Of a stretch of 11,000 nt of DNA, positions 1 through 5,677 are shown piece by piece (position 1 is the first letter of the stretch; each line of letters starts with the position of its first letter). The translations under genes and the position numbers were made by a program. Where the stretch lies: assembly GCA_001778355.1 (NCBI GenBank), contig MFGS01000113.1, forward strand, positions 40,584 to 51,583, in the 5' to 3' direction. Origin of the DNA: Candidatus Firestonebacteria bacterium RIFOXYA2_FULL_40_8 (GTDB lineage: Bacteria > Oederibacteriota > D2-FULL-39-29). A model generated the notes under the pieces. The model was not told where the DNA came from and made no database searches. It saw only the letters and a list, made by a program, of their open reading frames with translations.

Positions 1-46
1 TCCTAAAACACCAGGACTGGACGCCGAGAACGTTCGTACTTTTCAT
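1..46 (-). CDS. Sugar-phosphate isomerase/epimerase-like protein, N-terminal fragment
   Basis: Only the first 15 codons are in the window; the gene runs off the left edge. The start is ATG at 46-44, preceded by an AGGAG Shine-Dalgarno site (complement of 54-58) with 7 nt spacing. The visible peptide begins MKSTNVLGVQSWCFR. The LGVQSWCFR stretch resembles the first beta strand of AP-endonuclease-2-type TIM barrels (sugar-phosphate isomerase/epimerase family), whose members often open this way. That the gene starts here is well supported by the ribosome binding site. The family call rests on one short motif and is tentative. It lies 114 bp downstream of the methyltransferase gene on the same strand, so the two could be cotranscribed, with a tandem repeat between them. 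Confidence 0.5.
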   Translation of the reverse strand, partial: MKSTNVLGVQSWCFR

Positions 47-98
47 TAGCTTTCTCCTTTTTGCAAAGTCTTTTTGCCTGTTCAAGCTTTAAATAATA

Positions 99-141
99 GT
101 CTAAAAGTCTATAAAGTCCGTAAGGTCTATAAGGTCTTTTT
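99..141. repeat. 9-bp tandem repeat, unit GTCYRTAAR
   Basis: Consecutive units read GTCTAAAA (99-106), GTCTATAAA (107-115), GTCCGTAAG (116-124), GTCTATAAG (125-133) and GTCTTTTT (134-141). The three central units are full 9-mers; the outer two are degenerate. The array fills the gap between the methyltransferase stop and the next gene start. The same unit occurs twice, in the opposite orientation, at 10866-10885. No function is evident; it looks like a dispersed intergenic repeat family. Confidence 0.8.
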
Positions 142-160
142 CAAAGGTGGTATTATTTTT

Positions 161-1120
161 TCACCTTCTGACCTTTTGCTGCGCATCCGCGCTTCTGCTC
201 TTCCCAGCTACTATAAGAAAGTCCAGGCCGAATGAGTGCAGGCCGGGGAGATTCTTTGAATTATTCATAAAATATCTGTAAGAATAATATGCACCGGAAT
301 GTTTCTTTGGTTCCCTTGGGGAAAAATCCTTTTTCTCCTTTCCGCTCTCTTCTGTCAACCTATAGGCCTCTTTCCAGTTTTTCTTAAGCGGGAGATAGCC
401 GGCAACTCTTAACCCGCGGGAGACACTGCAGGTTTTTGTTTTTATAATTTTAAATCCGGTTTGTTCAAGCATATTCAGAAGAGCTTTTTTTGAAAAGAAA
501 AAAATATGACCGTCCTTGCTTTTTGCGGGGGTTTTTTCTTCTTCAAAATATCTTTTTAAAAGCGCAACGTCCGCTTCGCCGTTTGGCACCAGAAGTTCAA
601 ACGTCCCTTTGGGTTTTAAAACTCTGAAGATCTCCTTTAAAAATAAAACCGGATCGGTAACATGCTCAAGAACGTTATTCATATGGATATAATCAAAATA
701 ATTTTCTGTAAAACCGGATTCTTTAAGGTCTCCCTGTCTGACGTCCAGTTCGAGTTTTTCTTTCGCATACTTTACGGCATTGCCGGAAAACTCCGTCCCA
801 AACACCTGCCAATCAGATTTATCTTTAATACCTTTTAAAAAATGCCCCGTAGAGCAGCCGATATCAAGAAAATTTCCCGTTTTGGATATTCTTTTTAATT
901 TTTTAGCAAAAATTCCGCCGCCGTGCTCGTCTTTGTTTTTATCGAAATCATAATAGGTGTTGCCGTAAAATTCATTTAGTTCCGCAACCGAGGGAAGAGG
1001 ATAAAGAAATGAGGTGCCGCAGCTTTCACAAGTGAGGATATCATGAGTCAGCTCTTTTGTAAGACAGCTCTTACATATAGATCTTTTATCATCATTATTA
1101 CCACAGACAAAGCAGTGCAT
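161..1120 (-). CDS. Class I SAM-dependent methyltransferase with N-terminal Cys-rich zinc-finger-like region
   Basis: The 319-residue protein starts with three CxxC pairs (C3/C6, C16/C19, C31/C34), consistent with a zinc-binding segment. It is followed by a Rossmann-type methyltransferase domain. Motif I is NFLDIGCSTGHF at 83-94, and the post-motif region has HMNNVLEHV at 146-154, leading into FRVLKPKGTF, typical of the UbiG/Methyltransf_11-23 group. A linker to about 245 and a basic tail of about 75 residues follow. By family it transfers a methyl group from S-adenosylmethionine. Proteins with this Cys-rich N-terminus are often found in surface-polysaccharide or secondary-metabolite clusters, but the substrate cannot be read here. 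It is cytoplasmic, with no signal peptide or membrane segment. No Shine-Dalgarno site precedes the ATG (1120-1118). A promoter ends 5 nt upstream, so the mRNA may be leaderless. The fold is secure; the substrate is unknown. Confidence 0.88.
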   Translation of the reverse strand: MHCFVCGNNDDKRSICKSCLTKELTHDILTCESCGTSFLYPLPSVAELNEFYGNTYYDFDKNKDEHGGGIFAKKLKRISKTGNFLDIGCSTGHFLKGIKDKSDWQVFGTEFSGNAVKYAKEKLELDVRQGDLKESGFTENYFDYIHMNNVLEHVTDPVLFLKEIFRVLKPKGTFELLVPNGEADVALLKRYFEEEKTPAKSKDGHIFFFSKKALLNMLEQTGFKIIKTKTCSVSRGLRVAGYLPLKKNWKEAYRLTEESGKEKKDFSPREPKKHSGAYYSYRYFMNNSKNLPGLHSFGLDFLIVAGKSRSADAQQKVRR

Positions 1121-1125
1121 ATCGT

Positions 1126-1154
1126 ATTCTAAAACAAAAAAAAGCGTTTTACAA
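1126..1154 (-). promoter_or_regulatory. Candidate sigma70 promoter of the methyltransferase gene (possibly leaderless)
   Basis: Read on the minus strand: TTGTAA (complement of 1149-1154), 17 bp, then TAGAAT (complement of 1126-1131). Only 5 bp separate the -10 box from the ATG, so transcription would start at or next to the A of the start codon. That fits the absence of a ribosome binding site. The -35 box is weak (4 of 6 matches). Confidence 0.4.
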
Positions 1155-1212
1155 CGTGTTATTTATTGTTTCTCCCAAAGTATTTTCAGGACAACTTTCA
1201 ATCATATCTAAA

Positions 1213-1250
1213 GGTGCCTGGCACCTATTTATAAAAAAGTGCCAGGCACC
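1213..1250. repeat. REP-like hairpin, left copy
   Basis: Perfect 12-bp inverted repeat: GGTGCCTGGCAC at 1213-1224 and its reverse complement GTGCCAGGCACC at 1239-1250, around a 14-nt AT-rich loop. Each arm is itself a near-palindrome (GGTGCC-T-GGCACC). It lies 38 bp beyond the stop of the transposase gene and matches the copy at 1983-2020 in length, arms and orientation; only the loop differs. Confidence 0.9.
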
Positions 1251-1288
1251 ATAATTCAATTGTTTTGATTTTGATGGCTAGAGGTGTT

Positions 1289-1858
1289 TTATTTTATTCT
1301 AAATCTAAGAGATTTTAAGTCTTTTTGTGACTCTTCTCGATTAAAGTACTCTTTCCATTTATTTGAATCTATTAGCGTAAACTTATATATGTTTTCCAAT
1401 TTTAAACAGCTTTTTCCATTATTTAAATGATATCTTGCGCTGGACCATTCCCACTCTTCTGCTTTTTCTACCAGCCCTGCTCTCACAGGATTCTTGTCGA
1501 CATAGCGTATAGCTATAGCTAAATGATTTTCATTCAATACTTTTGAATGATAACGCCTGCTCCAAAGGTGTCCGGTTTTAGAATATTTATTATTAAAATA
1601 TTTAGCATAGACCGTATTCAGCTTCCAAAACGTGAGAGAAAGAGAATTCGTTTTTTTCGGAACAAGAATTAAATGCACGTGATTATTCATAAGGCAATAT
1701 GCAAGCACCCCCACGTTATATTCTGCTCCGCAGCTTTTTAAAATACTTAAATACAGCTTTCTATCTTCCCTGTCTTTAAATACAATCTGCTTATTGTTAC
1801 CTCTTTGCGTAATATGCTGAGGAACTCCTATTTCAAATTTCCTAGGCGCTCTTGGCAT
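1289..1858 (-). CDS. REP-associated tyrosine transposase (RAYT, Y1/IS200-like superfamily)
   Basis: The 189-residue product has the compact size of this family. The N-terminal segment PQHITQRGNN matches the conserved HVTxRGN-type start. The HUH metal-binding motif is in NNHVHLILVP (H60 and H62). YAKYFNNKYSKTGHLW (84-99) and RYVDKNPVRAGLV (118-130) are hallmark RAYT segments; Y119 is the likely nucleophile that attacks single-stranded REP DNA. Family enzymes cut and rejoin palindromic REP DNA and are usually single-copy and domesticated. The ORF is intact and the key residues are present, so it may be active. The start is ATG 1858-1856 with only a poor ribosome binding site. A short ORF ending 1 nt upstream may supply ribosomes by coupling. 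The flanking hairpins are probably its substrates. Confidence 0.92.
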   Translation of the reverse strand: MPRAPRKFEIGVPQHITQRGNNKQIVFKDREDRKLYLSILKSCGAEYNVGVLAYCLMNNHVHLILVPKKTNSLSLTFWKLNTVYAKYFNNKYSKTGHLWSRRYHSKVLNENHLAIAIRYVDKNPVRAGLVEKAEEWEWSSARYHLNNGKSCLKLENIYKFTLIDSNKWKEYFNREESQKDLKSLRFRIK

Positions 1859-1859
1859 A

Positions 1860-1904
1860 TCAATCCCACTGAAACACGATAAACTCTGTATTTGCAGTTG
1901 TCAT
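1860..1904 (-). CDS. Possible 14-residue leader peptide upstream of the RAYT gene
   Basis: ATG at 1904-1902 follows a good Shine-Dalgarno sequence (GAGGGGTG, then AAAT). It opens a short frame, MTTANTEFIVFQWD, that stops with TGA at 1862-1860. One nucleotide separates this stop from the RAYT ATG, in a different reading frame. The RAYT start lacks a strong ribosome binding site of its own, so the short frame could drive RAYT translation by termination-reinitiation. No homology is recognisable, and a chance ORF is possible. Confidence 0.3.
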   Translation of the reverse strand: MTTANTEFIVFQWD

Positions 1905-1935
1905 ATTTCACCCCTCAGTGATTTTTCTAATAATA

Positions 1936-1964
1936 TTAATATCACACAGGGCTTTTGAAGTCAA
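1936..1964 (-). promoter_or_regulatory. Candidate sigma70 promoter of the RAYT gene
   Basis: Read on the minus strand: TTGACT (complement of 1959-1964), a 17-bp spacer, then TATTAA (complement of 1936-1941). Transcription would start about 25 nt before the leader ORF. The promoter sits just inside the right-hand REP hairpin. Confidence 0.55.
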
Positions 1965-1982
1965 ACACTATTTCATCCAATT

Positions 1983-2020
1983 GGTGCCTGGCACCTTTTT
2001 TATAAAAAGTGCCAGGCACC
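1983..2020. repeat. REP-like hairpin, right copy
   Basis: Same 12-bp arms as the left copy: GGTGCCTGGCAC at 1983-1994 and GTGCCAGGCACC at 2009-2020, with a 14-nt AT-rich loop. Same length and orientation as the 1213-1250 copy. It lies between the RAYT promoter and the gdhA terminator. Confidence 0.9.
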
Positions 2021-2050
2021 TTAGCGTTAGTGTGTTGAACTATAAAAAGG

Positions 2051-2074
2051 AAAAGGGCGCTAAAGCGCCCTTTT
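2051..2074 (-). terminator. gdhA: Rho-independent terminator of gdhA
   Basis: Stem AAAAGGGCGC (2051-2060) / GCGCCCTTTT (2065-2074) with a TAAA loop, 28 bp past the gdhA stop codon. On the minus strand the GC core is followed by a run of T. The flanking A and T runs are symmetric, so it could also stop transcription arriving from the left. Confidence 0.92.
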
Positions 2075-2102
2075 TCATTTGATTCTTTTTTTAACTTCTT
2101 TT

Positions 2103-3449
2103 TTACACTAACCCCTGATCTATCATGGAATCGGCTACTTTTCTGAAGCCGGCGATGTTCGCTCCGTTCACATAGTTGCCGGGAGTGCCGAACTCTTCGG
2201 CGGCTTGTTTTGCGGCTTTATGTATATTGATCATAATAGCATGGAGTTTGTTGTCCACTTCTTCTCTTGTCCAGGCAAGTCTCATGCTGTTTTGCGACAT
2301 TTCAAGACCTGAAGTGGCAACCCCTCCGGCATTTGCGGCTTTTCCCGGGCCATAGAGTATTTTCTTTTTGAGGAAAACTTCTATTGCCTCGGGAGTTGAA
2401 GGCATGTTGGCGCCTTCTGCAACACAGATACAGCCGTTGTCCACCAGTGCTTTTGCATCCTTGCCGTCAACCTCGTTTTGCGTCGCGCACGGTAAAGCTA
2501 TATCGGCTTTTGCAATACCCCACGGCTTTTTACCTTCAAAGTATTTCGCGCTCTTATATTTTCCGGTGTACTCTTTGATCCTGCACCGCTTGCAGTTTTT
2601 CAAGTCCATCACATACTGGAGTTTTTCCGCATTTATACCGTCGGTATCAAGTATGGTCCCATTTGAATCGGAAAGCGTAATGACCTTAGCGCCATACTCA
2701 TTACATTTTTCCACGGCATACTGCGCAACATTTCCCGAGCCGGAGATGAGAACTTTTTTATTTTTAAATACTTCGCCCTTGGTTTTCATCATCTCTTCGG
2801 CAAAATATACCGTACCGTAACCGGTCGCTTCCGGTCTGATTAAACTTCCGCCCCAGTTAAGACTTTTTCCGGTAAGTACGCCTTCGTAAACATTTTTTAA
2901 TTTTTTATACTGCCCGAACAAGAACCCGATCTCCCGGCCGCCTACTCCGATATCTCCGGCGGGTACGTCCGTGTCCGCGCCGATATGTCTGAAAAGTTCG
3001 CTCATGAAACTCTGGCAGAAACGCATTACTTCATTGTCCGACTTTCCTTTGGGATCAAAATCACTTCCGCCTTTACCTCCGCCCATAGGGAGCCCGGTTA
3101 AACTGTTTTTAAATACCTGTTCGAAACCGAGGAACTTTAAAACGCCGAGGGTAACTGTAGGATGCAAACGAAGGCCGCCTTTATATGGACCGATGGCGCT
3201 GTTAAACTCCACTCTATAGCCGGTGTTAACGTGGAACTCGCCTTTGTCATCCATCCAGGGTACACGAAATATTATAGTCCTTTCCGGTTCTACAACCCTT
3301 TCAAGAATGCTTTGCGCCTGATACTTGGGATCATTTTCCACCAGCACCTTGATAGAGGTCAGAACTTCCGAAGCCGCCTGAAGAAACTCTTTTTCCCAGT
3401 AGTATTTCTTGTTTAAATTTTCGAGTACACTTTTTACATATCCTTTCAT
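2103..3449 (-). CDS. gdhA: NADP-type glutamate dehydrogenase
   Basis: Catalyses reversible reductive amination of 2-oxoglutarate with ammonia to glutamate; cytoplasmic, hexameric in the family. The 448-residue product is almost the length of E. coli GdhA (447) and closely similar throughout. Substrate and catalytic residues of the family are in place: K90 (GPYKGG), K114, K126 (PMGGGKGG), D166 (PAGDIGVGG) and S380 (GVATSG). The nucleotide-binding domain has GSGNVA at 237-242 and the DS-x-G sequence after the second strand, as in NADP-dependent enzymes. The start is ATG 3449-3447, 10 nt after GGGAGG. An in-frame TTG at 3482 would add 11 residues but would place the Shine-Dalgarno site inside the gene, so it is rejected. 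The gene is a single transcription unit with its own promoter, a structured leader and a terminator. Confidence 0.97.
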   Translation of the reverse strand: MKGYVKSVLENLNKKYYWEKEFLQAASEVLTSIKVLVENDPKYQAQSILERVVEPERTIIFRVPWMDDKGEFHVNTGYRVEFNSAIGPYKGGLRLHPTVTLGVLKFLGFEQVFKNSLTGLPMGGGKGGSDFDPKGKSDNEVMRFCQSFMSELFRHIGADTDVPAGDIGVGGREIGFLFGQYKKLKNVYEGVLTGKSLNWGGSLIRPEATGYGTVYFAEEMMKTKGEVFKNKKVLISGSGNVAQYAVEKCNEYGAKVITLSDSNGTILDTDGINAEKLQYVMDLKNCKRCRIKEYTGKYKSAKYFEGKKPWGIAKADIALPCATQNEVDGKDAKALVDNGCICVAEGANMPSTPEAIEVFLKKKILYGPGKAANAGGVATSGLEMSQNSMRLAWTREEVDNKLHAIMINIHKAAKQAAEEFGTPGNYVNGANIAGFRKVADSMIDQGLV

Positions 3450-3657
3450 CCTTTGTATTCCTCCCTTTAGTATTTTTGCCAAAAAAAAACGTCTAAACCT
3501 GTTAAATATAATTTATTTTACGGTTAGACGCCTTCGTCCAAGTACAACTTCGTACTATGTTAGTTTACTGCAAATACACACTTATCGCCTGCAAAGCAGA
3601 ACATATTTATACCTATTTGCAGTTTTCTTGCCTCTTCACAATACGCCTTTGTATTGC
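3450..3657 (-). promoter_or_regulatory. Structured gdhA 5' leader, candidate riboswitch or attenuator
   Basis: About 208 nt separate the predicted transcription start from the gdhA ATG. In RNA order the leader holds a hairpin with 6-bp stem (3656-3639) and a long element closed by the 10-bp pair ACTGCAAATA/TATTTGCAGT (3567-3576 with 3614-3623). That element contains an inner CTGC-AAA-GCAG hairpin at 3589-3599. Next are a hairpin at 3556-3541, a 7-bp hairpin at 3541-3524, and a terminator hairpin ending in nine T. The last two share bases 3524-3530 and cannot form together. This is the layout of a transcriptional switch that controls gdhA. I do not recognise it as any riboswitch class I know; ligand or partner is unknown. 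Confidence 0.6.
3481..3530 (-). terminator. Intrinsic terminator inside the gdhA leader (attenuator)
   Basis: On the minus strand, CGTCTAACC (complement of 3522-3530) pairs with GGTTTAGACG (complement of 3490-3499), leaving one unpaired base. The stem is followed directly by nine T (complement of 3481-3489). It sits just before the gdhA Shine-Dalgarno site. An alternative 7-bp hairpin (3524-3541, loop AAGG in the RNA) uses the 5' arm of this stem and would act as antiterminator. Confidence 0.65.
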
Positions 3658-3663
3658 CGGATA

Positions 3664-3692
3664 ATATTATCATATAACAGACTTCCTGTCAA
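3664..3692 (-). promoter_or_regulatory. gdhA promoter (sigma70-like)
   Basis: Read on the minus strand: a perfect TTGACA (complement of 3687-3692), 17 bp, then TAATAT (complement of 3664-3669). Transcription would begin near 3657, directly before the first leader hairpin. Confidence 0.75.
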
Positions 3693-3958
3693 TCTGCTAA
3701 TTAGCATATATTTACTTATTTACGACGGCCATAACCGCCTGTTTTCTGCAAAACTAGCCGTGTAGACCGGCATATCCGCCTATATTACATATTTATACAG
3801 GTTATCTCCTTGTGCTTAATACACATGTATATATAAGTAATTTTGCTATTTACCGCAATCGTGAATATGCTATGTATTTCAACACAAAAAAGCATCTGTT
3901 ATCCGGGTATCTGCTTAGATATACAGCTTAGCGGATAGTTTCTCCGGGAAAAATGTTT
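3693..3958. other. Gene-free stretch between divergent promoters with several short hairpins
   Basis: No convincing gene is present between the gdhA promoter and the phosphoesterase promoter. Visible inverted repeats are GTTTT-CTGC-AAAAC at 3741-3754, TATCT-GCTT-AGATA at 3909-3922, and TATCCG (3900-3905) with CGGATA (3932-3937) enclosing the latter. ATCCGGG and CTCCGGG are near-repeats around 3901-3907 and 3941-3947. CGCCT recurs here (3736 and 3777) as well as three times in the gdhA leader. It may hold operators or an unrecognised RNA; nothing more can be supported. Confidence 0.4.
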
Positions 3959-3986
3959 TTGACCCTGAGTTCTTTTAAGGTATAAT
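3959..3986 (+). promoter_or_regulatory. Promoter of the phosphoesterase gene (sigma70-like)
   Basis: TTGACC at 3959-3964, a 16-bp spacer, then a perfect TATAAT at 3981-3986. The predicted start is near 3993, giving a leader of about 48 nt. Confidence 0.7.
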
Positions 3987-4012
3987 AAATAATTAACCGG
4001 GTTGATTATTTG

Positions 4013-4024
4013 TTACCGCGGTAA
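4013..4024. promoter_or_regulatory. 12-bp perfect palindrome in the phosphoesterase 5' leader
   Basis: TTACCGCGGTAA is a perfect palindrome about 20 bp after the predicted transcription start and just before the ribosome binding site. It could be an operator; no binding protein is indicated. Confidence 0.35.
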
Positions 4025-4040
4025 ACCTACAGGAGAGTAA

Positions 4041-5585
4041 ATGAAAAAAATATTATTTCTTTGTGTTATTTCTGGTTTTTCTATTTTTCTTTCAGCGGCC
4101 GGTGAAAAACAACTGCCGCCTTTGCTTAAGGGACCTTATTTGCAGTTCAATCAGAAACCTTCAAAAGGAACTATAGTAATCTGCTGGGAAACCAGAGACC
4201 AAACCGAAGGCATTGTTGAGTATTCCGTAAAAGGAAATGAAAAAGAAAAAGAAAAAACGTCCGACGGGAAAAAGGATACCAGGCATGAGGTGAGTATAGC
4301 CGGACTGAAACCCGGGACAACTTACACTTACAGGATCAGCGGAGGCGTTAGCGAAGACGGAAGTTTTTCTATTCCCGCACCGGATAAAGAAAAATTCAGA
4401 TTTGTGGCGATAGGAGACCCTCGCGAATATGACAAGACAACAGAAAAATTAGTAAAACTGATAATAGAGGAAAAACCCGATTTTGTTATCGGCACCGGAG
4501 ATTATGTTTCCACCGGACAAAGTAAGATCGCATGGCAGGACTGCTTTACCATGTTCCACGATCTTTTTAAAAATGTTCCTTTTTTTCCATCACTGGGTGA
4601 TCATGACTTAAGCGATGAAGGCCGGGGCGCGGAGGATTATTGCAATTATTTCGTATTACCGGGGGATGAACTTGATTATACTTTTAACTGGGGTAAGTCG
4701 CATTTTATTGCAATTGATATTACCTGGGATTCAATCTGCAAGCCCAGCACAAAACAGTATCAGTGGCTGGAAAAAGATCTGGAAATTTCAAAGAATAGTG
4801 ATTTTGTTTTTATGTATTATCATCTCCCTGCTTATACCGCGGGAGCCCATCGTCAAATCGATACCTTAAAGCGCGCGCAGCGGCTCTTTCCTCTTTACAC
4901 CCGTTTAGGGGGGGATTTTTCTTTTGCCGGACACGATCATAATTACCAGCACTGGCAGGCGGAAGAGATAACACACATTGTGACCGGAGGTCTGACACAG
5001 GAGATACTTTATGATATTAATGAAAAAGAAAAAGCCTACTGGGAAAATAAAGGCTATCTGAAAAAGGCCGTAAAAAAACCGTCTTATGTTGTCGTTGATA
5101 TCACACCCGAAAAGGCAATTTTTTCAGCCAAAGGCCTTGACGGTGTTTTTGAGAAGTTCGAAATACCAAAGAAACCTTTGCCCAGAGAAACCGGGAATTT
5201 GAAAGACGGAAAGAAAGAAGGTGTCTGGAGCACTTATTATCAGAATGATAAAATCCTTGCTGAAATTACATATAAAAATGGAGTAAAAGACGGCAAATAC
5301 ACCTGTTATTACCAGCGCGGACAAAAATGGGAGGAAGGCCTTTATAATAACGGTCTGGTGGAAGGCAAATGGAGCTCCTGGTACCCGGACGGTAAGCTGA
5401 AAGAAGAATGCTATTATACCGCGGGAAAACTTAACGGCGAGCAGTGGTACTACAACTTGAGCGGAAAAAAACAGGAACTGCAAATCTTCAAAGACAATAT
5501 GGAAGACGGTGAATGGATAGATTACAAGGAAGACGGAGGCATTGCCGGAAAATATAAATTTAAAGACGGAGAAAAGATAAAATAA
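4041..5585 (+). CDS. Exported purple-acid-phosphatase-like metallophosphoesterase with C-terminal MORN repeats
   Basis: A 514-residue protein with three parts. Residues 1-20 form a signal peptide (KK, hydrophobic core, cleavage likely after SAA), so it is exported. About 28-110 is an Fn3-like N-terminal domain as in purple acid phosphatases (GLKPGTTYTYRI near its end). About 119-360 is the calcineurin-like catalytic domain: GDP (D126), GTGDY (D154), LGDHD (186-189), YYHLP (H261) and GHDH (297-300). These are the usual two-metal ligands, except that the Asn of GNH[D/E] is Asp187, and the GDxxY tyrosine of true purple acid phosphatases is Ser157. From about 388 to the end lie about five MORN_2/YwqK-type repeats of some 23 residues (GxxxGxWxxYYxxG pattern). 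It likely hydrolyses phosphoesters outside the cytoplasm; the substrate is unknown. The start has AGGAGAG 4 nt upstream. Confidence 0.88.
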   Translation: MKKILFLCVISGFSIFLSAAGEKQLPPLLKGPYLQFNQKPSKGTIVICWETRDQTEGIVEYSVKGNEKEKEKTSDGKKDTRHEVSIAGLKPGTTYTYRISGGVSEDGSFSIPAPDKEKFRFVAIGDPREYDKTTEKLVKLIIEEKPDFVIGTGDYVSTGQSKIAWQDCFTMFHDLFKNVPFFPSLGDHDLSDEGRGAEDYCNYFVLPGDELDYTFNWGKSHFIAIDITWDSICKPSTKQYQWLEKDLEISKNSDFVFMYYHLPAYTAGAHRQIDTLKRAQRLFPLYTRLGGDFSFAGHDHNYQHWQAEEITHIVTGGLTQEILYDINEKEKAYWENKGYLKKAVKKPSYVVVDITPEKAIFSAKGLDGVFEKFEIPKKPLPRETGNLKDGKKEGVWSTYYQNDKILAEITYKNGVKDGKYTCYYQRGQKWEEGLYNNGLVEGKWSSWYPDGKLKEECYYTAGKLNGEQWYYNLSGKKQELQIFKDNMEDGEWIDYKEDGGIAGKYKFKDGEKIK

Positions 5586-5599
5586 TGCATCTTTTACAA

Positions 5600-5628
5600 T
5601 TGACTATACCTCTTTCATATTATAAACT
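5600..5628 (+). promoter_or_regulatory. Candidate promoter of the RuBisCO-like gene
   Basis: TTGACT at 5600-5605, a 17-bp spacer, then TAAACT at 5623-5628 inside the AT-rich stretch TATAAACTAAT. It lies in the 92-bp gap after the phosphoesterase gene, where no clear terminator is seen. Confidence 0.4.
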
Positions 5629-5677
5629 AATGTTGCTTTAAAACAAGATTCAAATACAACAGCACAAAGGAGATATC

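Larger units (their letters stand above)
1213..2020. mobile_element. RAYT-REP unit: REP-associated transposase gene flanked by two 38-bp hairpins
   Basis: A Y1-type transposase gene lies between two directly oriented 38-bp hairpins with identical 12-bp arms. This is the arrangement known for REP-associated tyrosine transposases (RAYTs), which act on palindromic REP sequences instead of on classic IS ends. The hairpins mark the likely recognition sequence, not necessarily the ends of a transposing unit. No target-site duplication can be defined. The unit sits in the gap between gdhA and the methyltransferase gene and disrupts neither. Confidence 0.65.

Noticed and set aside
2368..3416. Several open frames on the plus strand opposite gdhA (about 60-150 residues)
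   Set aside because: They lie entirely antisense to a full-length, well conserved gdhA, lack ribosome sites and have no recognisable motifs.
3490..3539. attC-like look: GTCTAAAC and GTTAGAC inverted as in integron recombination sites
   Set aside because: The spacing is too short for attC, one arm has an extra base, there is no integrase or second site, and the nine-T run marks it as a terminator.
3409..3765. 118-residue plus-strand frame over the gdhA leader
   Set aside because: It overlaps the gdhA start, leader and promoter, has low-complexity Leu/Tyr/Ser composition and no ribosome site; the leader structure explains the sequence better.
3720..3773. 17-codon minus-strand ORF upstream of the gdhA promoter
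   Set aside because: The GGCGG before its ATG is only 2 nt away, no homology is seen, and the stretch contains inverted repeats that explain its base pattern.
5124..5483. 119-residue minus-strand frame opposite the phosphoesterase MORN tail
   Set aside because: Antisense shadow of a repetitive coding region, with no start signal and no motif.
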